Assembly (NCBI GenBank): GCA_028565635.1
Contig: JAOXYB010066833.1
Span: 1 to 24,399, forward strand
Source of the DNA: Phoronis ovalis
Taxonomy: Eukaryota > Phoronida > Phoronidae
Reading direction: 5' to 3'
Length of the DNA stretch: 24,399 nt
Part shown: in pieces, positions 7,417-19,800 of the stretch
Numbering within the stretch: the stretch's first letter is position 1
Layout: each line of letters begins with the position of its first letter
Program-made: the position numbers and the translations under genes
Notes under the pieces: model-generated
The model's input: the letters and a program-made list of their open reading frames with translations, nothing else
Database searches by the model: none
Told to the model about the DNA's origin: nothing

Positions 7417-9555
7417 CTGAAACACCATCACAAAAATACTAACATACATATTTGATAAAAGTTCATATTAATAGAAATGATGCCATTGACATATTTCTCT
7501 TAGTTTTTTTGTTAAATGCTCTCTGTGGAAATAGTAACATTAATTTATAATTATAACAAAATTCAAGAAATTAACAATTATAATCATCTGACTGAAACAA
7601 ATAGAAAAGGACAAATACCTAGGCAAATATATCTCGTAATAGTGTGCGACACCATAATATGAAACACTTTTTGGTTTCAAAAGAATAAATTGTAAATAAT
7701 ACGCAACAAAGTTCAGACAAACATCAGATGTTACCAGGATAACTAAAAATGACTGCAAAACTACTAAAACGTTCGACTTAACGAACTAGACGGCACCCGT
7801 GGTAAACCACAGATCTTGATAGAGATGTAAGGCCGAGTTCAGACATGTTCACGTGACTCTCACAGGCAAAAAATAATGATGCAAGAGTTTCAAAAATGCC
7901 CCATTAAATATGATACCGTTGAGCAATTGACCCGAAAATTTGAGGAACCCGAGCCATCGTCGATACCTACGATGTATGAAAAGATCATGAACGTCTACAT
8001 GTAATAGTTTTGAAGATGTTTGGTGGAAAGAGTGACAGACGGACACTCGAGATTTAGTAGTATAGATGATACTCTCCAGAGAAGGAATGATGAAATGGTT
8101 ATACATAGCAAGGACTTTTTTAAATTTAACCTAGTATATCTTCTGAAATATAAACACTTTCCTGATATATATGCAATGGCATTGGCATATAACTATGAAT
8201 TATAGTATCTTCTGTCCAGTATGTTATGAAGCATTTAAAATAATTTCATAAAAAATTTAAAAACTATATAAAATTAATGCACAGTAGAAATACTGACAGT
8301 GCTAGTATAACACTTAAAATGCCAACAATTTCTTGAACAATATGATATTCACTATTAATAATAAATCAAGACAAAAAAATTGAACCACAAGTTTACAGAA
8401 ATACAATATACAGTACTTACACAGTATGCTTTCCTTCAAATTAGAATAAGTGGAGAGACAATCATTTATAATTTTTTTAGTTTAGCACTGGTCATGCTTC
8501 CAACTTAACATTCAATATGCTGATGCACAAAAATTGCATGGTCACAGTCAACTTTATTTTCCATTGCATGATATACTAGTAAATTTGTAAAAGATTTATT
8601 TGTCACTACAAATTGTCACTATACAAGCATGACATGGGAATAAAGTGTGGGACATTGTCTAAAGGTATGCTTGATGATTAAAAGCACCATATGTGCAACA
8701 TTTCCATTGAGTCATCACTCTGTGGTGTTTACCAAATTTGTTGGAATCGGGAGAATGAACTAGGGAGCAAAATCTACGAGTCCCAACGAGACGTAATGAT
8801 GCCCAATGATGCATGGGGGATGCCCAATGATGCATGGGGATTACTAAACTGCATTATAAGACACTGTTTAAACCTATCCAAAAGGAAAAAATGCCCCGAA
8901 TAAATTAAACACTATAAAAATATCAAGAAAATGTTGCGAAAGTTTCCACCAAGATGAAAAAAACGAACAATCACTCGACTGTCTGGAAAGCAAACCAAAA
9001 ACAGACGAACTTTCCACGATTTTCGACTTAAAATTTTAAGTTTTATTGAGTTCCTGTCTTCGTATAAATACAGCTTACCAACTTTATATTAATTACAGCA
9101 TTCCCCAAACTAGCCGATGACACTGATTAATAATCGCAAGAAAACTCAAGTATGAAATAAATACATATTGTACATGCTGTCTTACAGCCTAAAGTAGAAT
9201 CGCACGCCCAAACTGCAAACCAGAACTGACTAAATGCATCAGTTAAAGATCATTTAGCAAATGAATGTAATTCAGCTCGTTAGAAAAATATTACATTTTT
9301 TAGAATTGAGAAGCCAGAAATAAATTTTATAAATTGTTTCTTCACTGATCATCTATTCACAGCAACTATAAAATCCACATGCTGTACGTCGCTTTGAGAG
9401 TGGTGCTTGCTTGCTACTCAATGTTATTTCATGTTTTGTCCCCGGCCGGATTGGATAGACAGTAACTTTTAGGTGTACTGCACATGTGCGCAATATCAAT
9501 TTAATTTCTGTTGGAGTTTGCATTTAAGCTACAGGTAAGGGAATCATTTTTCTTC
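7417..9555. other. Intergenic sequence, no gene recognised
   Basis: Short open frames on both strands have no recognisable family or convincing splice pattern. A 21-bp tandem duplication lies at 8798-8839. Near 9533 a CTACAG|GTAAGG donor-like site occurs on the plus strand, but no exon can be assigned to it. Confidence 0.4.
8798..8839. repeat. 21-bp tandem duplication
   Basis: GATGCCCAATGATGCATGGG plus one further G is present twice, head to tail. Each unit holds a smaller internal echo of ATGATGC. Confidence 0.8.
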
Positions 9556-9613
9556 TGTTTGGTGCATTTCTTTGCTGTAGGATTAGTGATAAGAAAATGG
9601 AGGAAAATTAACT
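9556..9613 (+). repeat. Diverged direct repeat, copy 1
   Basis: TTTGGTGCATTTCTTTGCTG ... GTGATAAGAAAATGGAGG AAAATTAACT aligns with 9936-9993 over about 55 bp with several substitutions and a one-base indel. Confidence 0.6.
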
Positions 9614-9626
9614 TTCGTTGCAGTTG

Positions 9627-9886
9627 AACAGTTTCCTCAAAAGAAACTGTCGATTTTAGCTTCTCCAAGTGTACTAAATTTGTATTTGACGTTTAAAACT
9701 CGTAATACCATTTCCAAAGATAAAATCAACATTTTACCAAATGTATGTAGCGACTTGATTATCAACGATGATTTTGAGAGGAAACTTTACGAAAAACTGT
9801 GTCATAGTATCCATGTATGGCACACAAGCCATGCTACACATATCGATCGTCAGTGCATTAGTTTAAATTCTGTATATACGATTTAG
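9627..9886 (+). other. Unrecognised open frame between the direct repeats
   Basis: An acceptor-like CTTTCGTTGCAG precedes a frame that runs to TAG at 9884-9886. It contains VEQFPQKKLSILASPSVLN and, later, DDFERKLYEKLCHSIHVW. I know no matching family. It lies between two diverged copies of a repeat, so it may be part of an old mobile element. Confidence 0.2.
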
Positions 9887-9935
9887 CACACCTTGGGAAT
9901 GGTGAAAGAGGAATCATACATTACGATCGTTTCGT

Positions 9936-9993
9936 ATGTGGTGCATTTACATTTGTTGCGAGATGCGTGATAAGAAAAATGGGGGCAAATTAA
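9936..9993 (+). repeat. Diverged direct repeat, copy 2
   Basis: GTGGTGCATTTACATTTGTT ... GTGATAAGAAAAATGGGGGC AAATTAACT is the partner of 9556-9613. In one frame both copies encode an N-G-G-K-L-T string. Confidence 0.6.
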
Positions 9994-10118
9994 CTGTACC
10001 AGATACTCGAATATTTTATGGATACACTCGTCTCTTTCATGTAAATAGCGCAGCCTCAGACACAAAAGCTATATTTATCATTTCTGTGCGTTTTTTTGTA
10101 TTTTTGTGGGATTTTTGA

Positions 10119-10540
10119 CCATTTGATGATGAGTGTGAATGACAGAAATTGAAATATATGTATTTCATTCATTTCATTTTTTTTATTTTATTTTTTGCCA
10201 CTTATTTTACTCAAAAATCAAGGTTTTGGACTAAAAAATTAATTTGACAACTCTTTAAAGATATATAGTTTTTCGTATGTAAATTATTTTCAAATACATT
10301 TACCAGTATGACTTTATGAATTCCATAAGGTACTAACCATGTAGACAAGTCAGATTTTATTTGTCAGTATTTACATCAAATTACAATGTAGATATAGTGA
10401 ATATAATTTTATCAGTACAACAGTATACAATCATACAAACTATCATTATAGCTATAAACATGGCATTTCATCTAACACATCAGAAACTGTATAAATTAAA
10501 TGATGCAGTATATAATATGCAATAAAAAATAAGAGAGTAA
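10119..10540. other. AT-rich spacer before the ULK4 3' end
   Basis: Nothing recognisable. It is rich in T runs on the plus strand. Confidence 0.4.
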
Positions 10541-10544
10541 ATTA

Positions 10545-10555
10545 TTTATTTTATT
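10545..10555 (-). promoter_or_regulatory. Candidate ULK4 polyadenylation signals
   Basis: Two overlapping AATAAA hexamers on the minus strand lie about 265 bases past the ULK4 stop. They are the first canonical hexamers met, but the region is AT-rich, so chance is possible. Confidence 0.35.
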
Positions 10556-10815
10556 ATTATTTTCTATATAAAATTAAGAACAATGGAATTTTGTCATGGA
10601 ATGTTTATCTGGATAGTGTACTTTGATAGCAAAAATAAACAACATATCTGTCTGCAGTTTTTATACTCTTGTTAAAAAAAGTATCATACTTTGAAATTAA
10701 GTGTTTAGGTTATCTAGCTACATGAAAGTAAATGTTTTCATATGCAGCACTAGTCTAGTATGAAAATCAATAACATTTCTCATGTGCTTATAACCTGTTT
10801 TCAAAAAAACACTAA

Positions 10816-10879
10816 TTATAAGCCACTAATCTTCAAAATTTCTGAGGCTAATGAAGCTAACGCTACATCTGCATGCGAA
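10816..10879 (-). CDS. ULK4: ULK4 terminal coding exon (exon 18 of the visible set)
   Basis: The acceptor TTTTTTCATTTCAG precedes the exon. It completes Ser703, then encodes SHADVALASLASEILKISGL and a TAA at 10816-10818. Human ends FADSAVAPLALEILQAVGR from memory, which supports both frame and stop. The nearer AG (ATGCAG, 13 bases inside) would shift the frame. Confidence 0.9.
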
Positions 10880-13800
10880 CTGAAATGAAAAAATTAAGTT
10901 AATGTTTCTTGTACAGTGATACCCGTCACAAGATCATTTAATAAAGTAGGACAAATTTTTTGTATTTATTAATATTATATTATTCACATGTTAGGTACAT
11001 TTAATTAGTTCTTTTCTCTGTCACCATAACAATGACATGATGGTAAATTCGAGAATACTAGTATAGTTTAAGAACTGACACATTGCAAATTTCTGTAGTA
11101 CATGTAACAAATTGTCAGCATTACCACAAAACTGAAGGGTTGTAGTTTCAGGTGTAGCTTACTCAGTGTGCCATTTTAGAAACTTTGGCTTTCACAATAA
11201 AGACAACTTTTGTCTTTAAAACATCGACTGTTATATGACTTGAATGGTATACAAATAAAAGATGTCATCCTAAAGAAAAACTGCTATCCCCACTGGCTTA
11301 CCTTGCAGTGTGTGATAACTCGCGGAGAGCTGCTGCTAACTCACTGCCACTTTGTTTCATCATATCAACATGATCAGGATCAGAACTTATCTGTAAGAAG
11401 AAATAAAACCATAAGGTAATAGTATTTTTAAAATAAAATAAATATTCAAAAATTTCACTACATCCATCTCATGGCGAACAATTTTCATAGAAATATGATT
11501 GTTGTTTTTAAACTAATTTTAAGCATATTACTAGAAAAACACTGAGGCATGAGTTCTGACATGGAACCTTGCAGTCTTCTACTACTTGATGGATATCAAC
11601 ACGAAAAGATTACCAATATGCAGTACATACCAGTCTTTTTATGATTCGAAGCAGAATTTTCTGCTTTTTGCTATCAGCTTTTCTAAGAGCTTGCTGGTAA
11701 CAAAGCTAAAAGTAAAATAACACAAAATTATTATCTGACAGCAAGAAAGTGATCTACACTTATTATTTAAGTTAGAGTTCAATGATTTAAAATGTCAATA
11801 TGTGAATATTGTATGTTTCATAAAAGACTATAGTAACATGTTTATTAAATATAAAAATTATAAGATAATATAGTTTATAGCACCCACACATTAGTTAAAA
11901 TATCAGCAGATGGAGTTACTGGAAACAGATCTTGAATATTCCAAAACAGTTTCTATTCCCTTTTAACACACCTTACAATGTCCTGCACTGCCGCCTAGAT
12001 GCACAATTTGAGGTTGTAGAGATTGATTTTTTTTACTATAAAGTGGCTTTATTGGGGCCGTAGGGTCATTTTTCAAAAAATGTGCTCGCAACTCCATACA
12101 TTTTTTGCATTTCCAAGATGAACAATATGATCAATAAATCATGTCTCTGGCATGTGTACAAATTGTAGGACTAGTTAGATTTTTAATCTATTCAAAGTAA
12201 ATTTTAATAATCAATTTTTCCTGGGCTTGAGTCACAAGATATGTGTGTCTATACAGAAGCCATTCTACCCAAACATTATTAATTAATTATTTAATGAATG
12301 GCTGTGTATTATAAAGGAACATTTTATTGAAATCACCCAATCCCAACATACTTCGGATCTTGTGTTTTATTGATATCATTGTACTAAATACTAAAATTAT
12401 AGACTAATATTGTAGTGAACAGCAGGCACTTACCAAGTTTTCTTTACATAGACAGTCGGCATTTTCTCCACCATATAACTGAATCATGAGAGAAAGGCAT
12501 TTGCAAGCTAGATCACTTACATCAGAGTCTTCAAAGCAGAGCTGTAGTTACAGGAAAAAAAATCCATAATTAGTACAAATATAAAACAGACATAAACACT
12601 TTCCAATATTTCATTTAAATTCCTTGAAACTGCCAAAAAGTACTATAAAACTTACAAGGGATTAAAAAATCAAATGGATTAGTACTGGAAAGCTGAACAC
12701 AACAAAGCATGGATGGAAAGCCTTTTTTTCTTGATGGTGGATCAGTGATGTGAAGCTAACTTTTGGAAGTATCCTCAATAAATGGTACAGTTGGATCAAA
12801 ACATGGTTAAGCATTGTCTTCTTAATAAAAAAATGAAACAGGGCAGATATATAATCGTAGGATCTTCTGATTATGAAGGACATTCTGTTTCCCACCTCCA
12901 GGTGTATGCTTATACAATCTTCTGATTATGAAGGACATTCTGTTTCCCACCTCCAGGTGTACGATCGTACGATCTTCTGATTATGAAGGACATTCTGTTT
13001 CCCACCTCCAAGTGAACGATCGTATGATGTTCTGATTATAAAGGACATTATGTTTCCCACCCTCCAGGTGTATGATTATACAATCTTCTGATTATGAAGG
13101 GCATTCTGTTTCCACTTCCAACACGGGTTGTTAATGATGATTATATTCATTGTCAGTTTTGCTACAGCATATTTTTTAGTATCATACATCATATATAACT
13201 CTGATCATGTCCTGGAACACAATAAACAGACATTGGCATCCTTTATTAGGAAATTCTGAATATGTCTCTGTTTTCTCACTGTGTAACAAACTAACCCAAA
13301 AGGCTTTCTTTAAATTGCCCCACTTACCAGCTGGGTTAGCAGACTTGTGAGGTCGGTAAAAGGCTTGTTAGATAGCAAGATTCTTTCAGCAGCCTCGGCT
13401 TCCAAGGTACTGTCACCTTTACCTGCTTTTTTAGCCTAAAACATAAAAAATATTTTTACTTTATAGAATTTGTAGGCCTTAAAATTTCATGTTTTTTTGC
13501 AGTAAAACAACTTCTGTTCCAGAAAATAATTTATGATGGTTTATGAAGCCATGTTTTAAATGTTACCACTGATTTAACTACTTTACACACTAAACAATAA
13601 TACTAATCACTTTGTCTGATTCATTCACAAATTGTAGAGAATTGTGGTATGAGTTGGTTAGTTTCGCTAAGTCACCTAATGTTTGCTTTATTAAAACAAA
13701 ATGTTATATTTTAGTTGACATGTAGTGCATGGCGTGTAAAGAAAAATGTACAAAGCTCAGTCTGAATAAATTCATCAGTTAGTATTCTGTGCCTTATCAA

Positions 13801-16800
13801 CTAACGTCTGGGGTTAACCATAGTCAATTGTTGTTATATTCCTTCAATTTAACTAGAGTGAAATGAATACGTTATTAAACTTTTGACATGACTTTGCACA
13901 CCGAAATAACCCTTTCTCTCTGCATGATGAATCGTCGCCTACCACGTCTATTCTATCATGATGACTCATTCTGAATAAGTATCGCCAGGAGCTTGTTTTT
14001 TGCTTAGCAGACTATAGATAAACTATTTTATTAGCTACCCGCTTAGTCCACCGTTATACCTATTATTGTATGCTGCAGTTTGATTGGTGTTAAGACTTTC
14101 GTGACAGCTAATATAAAAATAAAGGAATATTGTTCTTCTGCTTTTTGAGATAATAAACAAAAATTGAATATAGTTAAGCCCAGACATTAGTTGAAAAGGT
14201 ACGGAACACTAACGCATGGATTTTTTCTGACAAAGCTCTACTCACTTGCAAAGCTTTTTTCACTACTTCACTGATATGTTTAAGAATACAGTGAATTAGC
14301 TCCAACAAATTCTGTAGTACAGAAACGGCAGATTTGGTGTCCATTTTTTCATCATTGTCCAAACATACTGAAGAAATTTCCAGAAAAATGTTGACTGTAT
14401 GATCTACTATGCCTGCAAAAAACATTAGTTGGCTATGGAACAATATTTTGAAAGTGTTACAAACATTTCTGTTATTTATTGTTCATTGAAGCCCAAACCA
14501 TAACCAACTGGTTGGGCTAGATTTTTTTTCAAAAAGGGCCAATAAACTAGAACTAAGCAATAAAAGTGTGAGTATCATTGTCCAAGATCATACAACACTT
14601 AAGGTGGGGCGAGTACAGGCTGACACAAGTTGGAATAATAAACTTCATGTCAAATTTTGAATATTTGAAAATTTTAAATAAAAAGATAACATTATAGCAA
14701 ATTTAAAGTATGTACATTTCTGGAAAATAAGATACTGGAAGACTATTAAAATTTACTTTTCTCTATATTGGCCAATTATCAGCTTTGTATCTGCAGGGGT
14801 GTTGGATTCATACATCTTTGAAGTTTGTGTTTTGAAAAAAGTGAGTTTTCACCCAAAATGGCCTCCTTGCTAATTTAATATATAATCATGTGAAAGACAA
14901 ATAAGTACACAATATTTAATAACCGCATGGTACCATATTTTGTTATTTGCCATTTATTGATGGTCTCCGAAGACATTCATAAGTCTACTATGAATTGTGA
15001 TCAGAAGACATCACATAAACAGCATGTGATATCAGGTACTCTTTGTCCAATCCATAACAGCCTTCTGAGGTCACCTGGAGATAAGGTGATTTCTTCCCAC
15101 CATAATTACAAGACTAATGAAAGTCTTGAAGGTAGACTGCAAGCTTTCTTTGCTTGATGTAAATTAGTTTTTCCTATTTTGCATTTGGAATACTAACCTT
15201 GCTCATATAACTCTTGCATGTTAGTATCTCTGTGAGTAACCAGGCAGTTCAGTATGCCCACTATATGATTCACAGTAGCACTGGTTGGGTTATTCTGATG
15301 TTCCAACAAGACTTGAAAGAGTACAGCTGTTAGATTCAACTCCTGAAAACATCTGGAAAATAAATAATTGTAGTTAAAATGAAAATTACAAACCCTTATC
15401 CATGATCCAGAATTGAGATGCTGAAATTATCGTATTCAATGATGTTACAGAATTTACTATACTAAATAATGTGATATCTGTGTTCTATTCCAGTTACAAT
15501 TGTTGTTGTACAGGAGTATATTTTAAATAAAACCTCAACAAGCCCTGAATACACCCAGTCAGTATCAACTAACGATTCACCTAATTTCTAATAAAAATAT
15601 ACAAAATAGTGGCCTATAAACCTTTGATATGTTTTCGTTTATCCAAATTTTCCTATTATGTTTAGAGTAACATTTATAGATACAACTGTACGGTTTTGGA
15701 ATACTGGAACACACAATGAAGCAAACATGTTGCCTGGCATCTTATTACTAGTAACTGTGTTGACTGTTTTACATACTTTACAAATGGAGGGTGATGCTCA
15801 AGTAATGCATGTAGTAACTTCAGTCCGTATGATGGTAATGGATCCTGATCCAAGAGAATCTGTTCATACCTGAAAAAACAATTGAAACACCTAATGAATA
15901 ACTGACTTGTATGTAGAGTAAAAAGGGAGATTTGAAGAATTGAGCATGTTTGGTAACGGAAAGAGTGCAACACTGCCAACTACTGAAATAAAGGAAAATA
16001 GCTTTCTACGTAATTATTCTGTAATTTGTGAATTTACAGTTAAAGTAGAGTTACTCAAAACTAACTCGCAGTGAAAAAGTAAATAAAGTTGATAGTGGCA
16101 TACAATATTTTGATGACAAATTTCAGCATTTTTTTGCTGAATCTCATACATTTTCACAATTGCCTTTCAAAACCCTACATGGGATTAGACTGAACAGAAG
16201 AAGCAGTCTTGGTCATAGACAAAAGTAATATAAAATTTGAGCAAGCTCCAATAAACTGTAACTATTCCATGCAGTTGGATTGTAAGCTTTTCTGTCAATG
16301 TTTCTTTTACATTCAAAATTCTTGAAAATTACAGGGTTACTTAGTATTCCAGTTCTTACTGAGGTAAAAGGGTATTTTCCACAATGGAATGTAACATTCT
16401 GATTTCCTGCTTGTTTCCAGTATATTGCCCATCTCCTAGGAACTTTGAACCAATTTCTGAGAACAGTCGAAGACACAACACTCTAGAGTCACCTGAAAAG
16501 AAAAAGAAATGCTCATGATCTTTAAACTGTATCAGATTCGGAGGATCCAAAGTTGCTTTACTTATGGTGACTGATGATATGTAATTTTTCTGGTTGTGCC
16601 AAAGTAGTTAATAATAAAAACCATATCTTACAATTCTGACTAGAAACCATGCCAGCCAGTGGAGGAAGAATAGAATCAATAAACGTATACGAATGTTCCA
16701 CAAGAATCGCAGGATGCTGAGCAATAGCTTCAATGACAGACATCACAGTGTGGATGAATTCTTCAGTTCCAGATGGGCCTGTAAAGGAACAGTGTATTTA

Positions 16801-19800
16801 CATGTACTTATGTACGGATCATTTTGACTTACCACAGCCTATATTAGTTTGATCACAAAAAAATATTATTTCAACTTCCATTTTAATAGCAAATCATAGA
16901 AATTAAAAAGTGTAAATAAAACAGAAAAAATTGTACATCACTGGAAATTGCGGCCAAAAGCATTTTAAATGATTTTTTAGATATGTTCATTTATTTTATC
17001 AAATGATTAAAAACTGAAATCAGTAGTTTGTCGCTCTAGTGCTAGTAAAACAATATTTACACTGTTTCTTGATAAAATCTAGATTAACACTTTTACAAGC
17101 CTTATAGTAAATAGGTTTAGATATGTGTGAACAAAGGGTCAGAAACTTATGCTGTAATCAGCATGCAAAGACTGTTCTAGCGACTGCGCACATGTTCAAC
17201 AAACCTTAAAATTACAAAATGTTTAAAAGTGGAATTCTTACACCTATTAGAAACATGCTAAAAGTCAGTCACTGGCATTCTTTAATTTGTATTTTGAAGA
17301 AGCATTGTCATACTATACCTAGCAGTTTATCTGTGTCATTACAAGCAGCCAACACACCAGATAGAAAAATTATGTCAAATGTAAAAACAAAAACAAAAAA
17401 TCATGTTAAAGCATAGTTATTATTTGGCACAAAACTAATTTCTGTCCAGTTTATATAAACAAGACCAAAAGTAGACACAAAAAACACCATTCAAAGAAAA
17501 ATCACCCTTTATCTAAAATTCAAGTTGGCCAGCTGACACCGCTTTCATTTTCATTCATGGTGTTTTTTGTAAGCAATTTAGAGACATTTTTTCTTTTTAA
17601 TTATTGCACTGCATATATAAACTGGATAAATTGCAAACTTTAGTGATAAACAGTGTTATTTTGTGTAACTGAGTCATGATAGCAAAATGAATGATCAAAC
17701 TGACACAAAAAAATTTAAACTAAATCTGCTATAATTTCTCAATGAGAAACAAGTGACCAGTTATGGTTAGTGGTGCAGTCTTTATTGGGATAAGCGTGCA
17801 TGCACGTAAAACAGCAGTCCTATCCGTTCTTAATTGTAGTAAACTAAGCATAGTAGTAATCAAAAAGGAAACAAGGGCAGGACGACTTTGAGAATCATCC
17901 TATCACGCTGCTTAAATTGACTACTTGGGCAAAAGGAATTGCATATAATGAATATGAATTAGAATATATGCTTTAGAAGTACAGTTCCATTGATCAAAAT
18001 AATAAATAAAATAAATATATAGTTATCAAATTTATGTCATTGCTCATTACATTTCATTAGCAAAAAAGTTTTAAATAATTGTTTTCATTGTCTTTTAAAA
18101 GGAATATAAGTAGAATTGTTTGTAAAAAAGTACTGGCAATTAATAAATAGAAACTCGGGTGGGTTAATTGTAACTTGACCTTCAAAAGGCATTGTGAACA
18201 CTCAATGACACACACACATACAGTCACTTTCAATGATAGTTCCTCCCAGGAGTTATTCTTACCTAATTTCAAAGACATTTTGTACAGTCTTTGCTATAAA
18301 TTCAATAAAACATGAATGGCAAAACATTTCCCATTCTTAAATTCTCTAATACTAAAATTATTTAAAATACTTCATTCTTTCAATAAAAACTTACCAGTTT
18401 CTTAAATGAAAATTTTACATTGTCTTTACATTCATGTCTTCAATATCAACACTACAGCTATCCCTATAACAAATCTGTCCATGAACAAACCTCAAATATC
18501 TATGACTACATAAATATATATTTTGCTTTTATAGCACATTCCAAAAAGATTTCAATTCTACTGATTCCACGTCACATGTGCTATTAGTCATACTATTAAA
18601 AGCAAACTGTTCTTTTAATACATTATAACAAACATGTACTACTTTCTATGACATTAACATGTAATTAGCAAATGTTTGTGTCATTATGAAATATATACAA
18701 TACTATACTAAAAAAAAGACCAGGGTTAACAAGCATACGGCAAAATACATACAGTATTCATCTAACTTTAATTACGTGTAACTTCTTAATGAAGGCTCAA
18801 ACAAAAAAATCACATAGACAACTTATTTCTCATCTATTACTGCATAAAACTATTTATTCTACATCTTCTGGACATTATCGTTACAGACGAGATACATTTC
18901 AAAAGATTAACGTAAATTTAAAATTATTTCTAAAAGTATGGGGCAATTTAATCCTTGCATACCTTAAAAATAACTACGTTCCTTACACGCACTCACAATA
19001 TTTACAAATAAAAAAATGCGCTAATTTAAAAAAAATAATGGTACATTTACCAAAATATTGTTAATGGCTTACTTCTTCAAAACTACACGTCACAATTGAA
19101 AATCAGATTACATACATTTCCCTTTCTACTTAATATTCTTATTGCCTGCACTTTTTTCATCCTTGAACAGTTATTATTAGCTAAAAAAGGTAAATTCCTA
19201 CATATTGCTCATTGTTTACAATGCCACGCCAAGAACTATAACAATGCTGCATATCCTATAAGGATAGGATAAGCAGCAAAAAATTAATTATATACTGAAA
19301 TATATGTATATGGCATGCGAATAAAAAAATTATTATATAATATTAAATAACAATTCTGAAGACTCGAGAATAGTAAGCATATCTTGGAAACTGTCTCCTA
19401 AACTCAGAGCTCAATTTCCATAAAATCCATAATGAACTACAATCTCATGCAACATTCTACAATCATTGTCATGTACCTTTAGTATGGATGGGGACTGGAT
19501 TATTAGTCAGAAAGCAGGGAACAGGTTGATAGTGCCTTGCTTGTTTTCACACAAATAGATGCCTGTAGAAGTGGGGTCCTATTCACATCTGTGTCAATGT
19601 TATATTTAATCTAATCAATACACAAACTGGTCTATATGTTCATTAGATAAAAATAAACAATAAATGATATTTAAGCTCAGTCTGACCTGTTGCCGACTCG
19701 ATGCTTGTTTCTCCGCTGCCAACAGATTGTACATGGTTTAGTAGAATGCTGAGATTCTTCAAAAACTCCTTGTTAATAATACGAGGACGAAAAATCTGTA

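Noticed and set aside
7540-8106. Minus-strand frames of 72 and 85 codons
   Set aside because: No recognisable family; the 3' phase of the only plausible exon does not fit the candidate exon at 7280-7416.
12662-12895. Minus-strand 77-codon frame
   Set aside because: It runs into the minisatellite and lies inside a ULK4 intron whose exons join without gap.
15674-15776. Continuation of the ULK4 exon 11 frame
   Set aside because: Similarity to ULK4 stops at the GTATGT site, and the next exon joins in phase with the matching family sequence.
17795-17806. 12-bp perfect palindrome CGTGCATGCACG
   Set aside because: Isolated in an intron with no partner or neighbouring signal; expected by chance at about this scale.
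18789-19064. Plus-strand 91-codon frame in the big ULK4 intron
   Set aside because: Lysine/leucine-rich composition typical of AT-rich DNA; no family resemblance or splice support.
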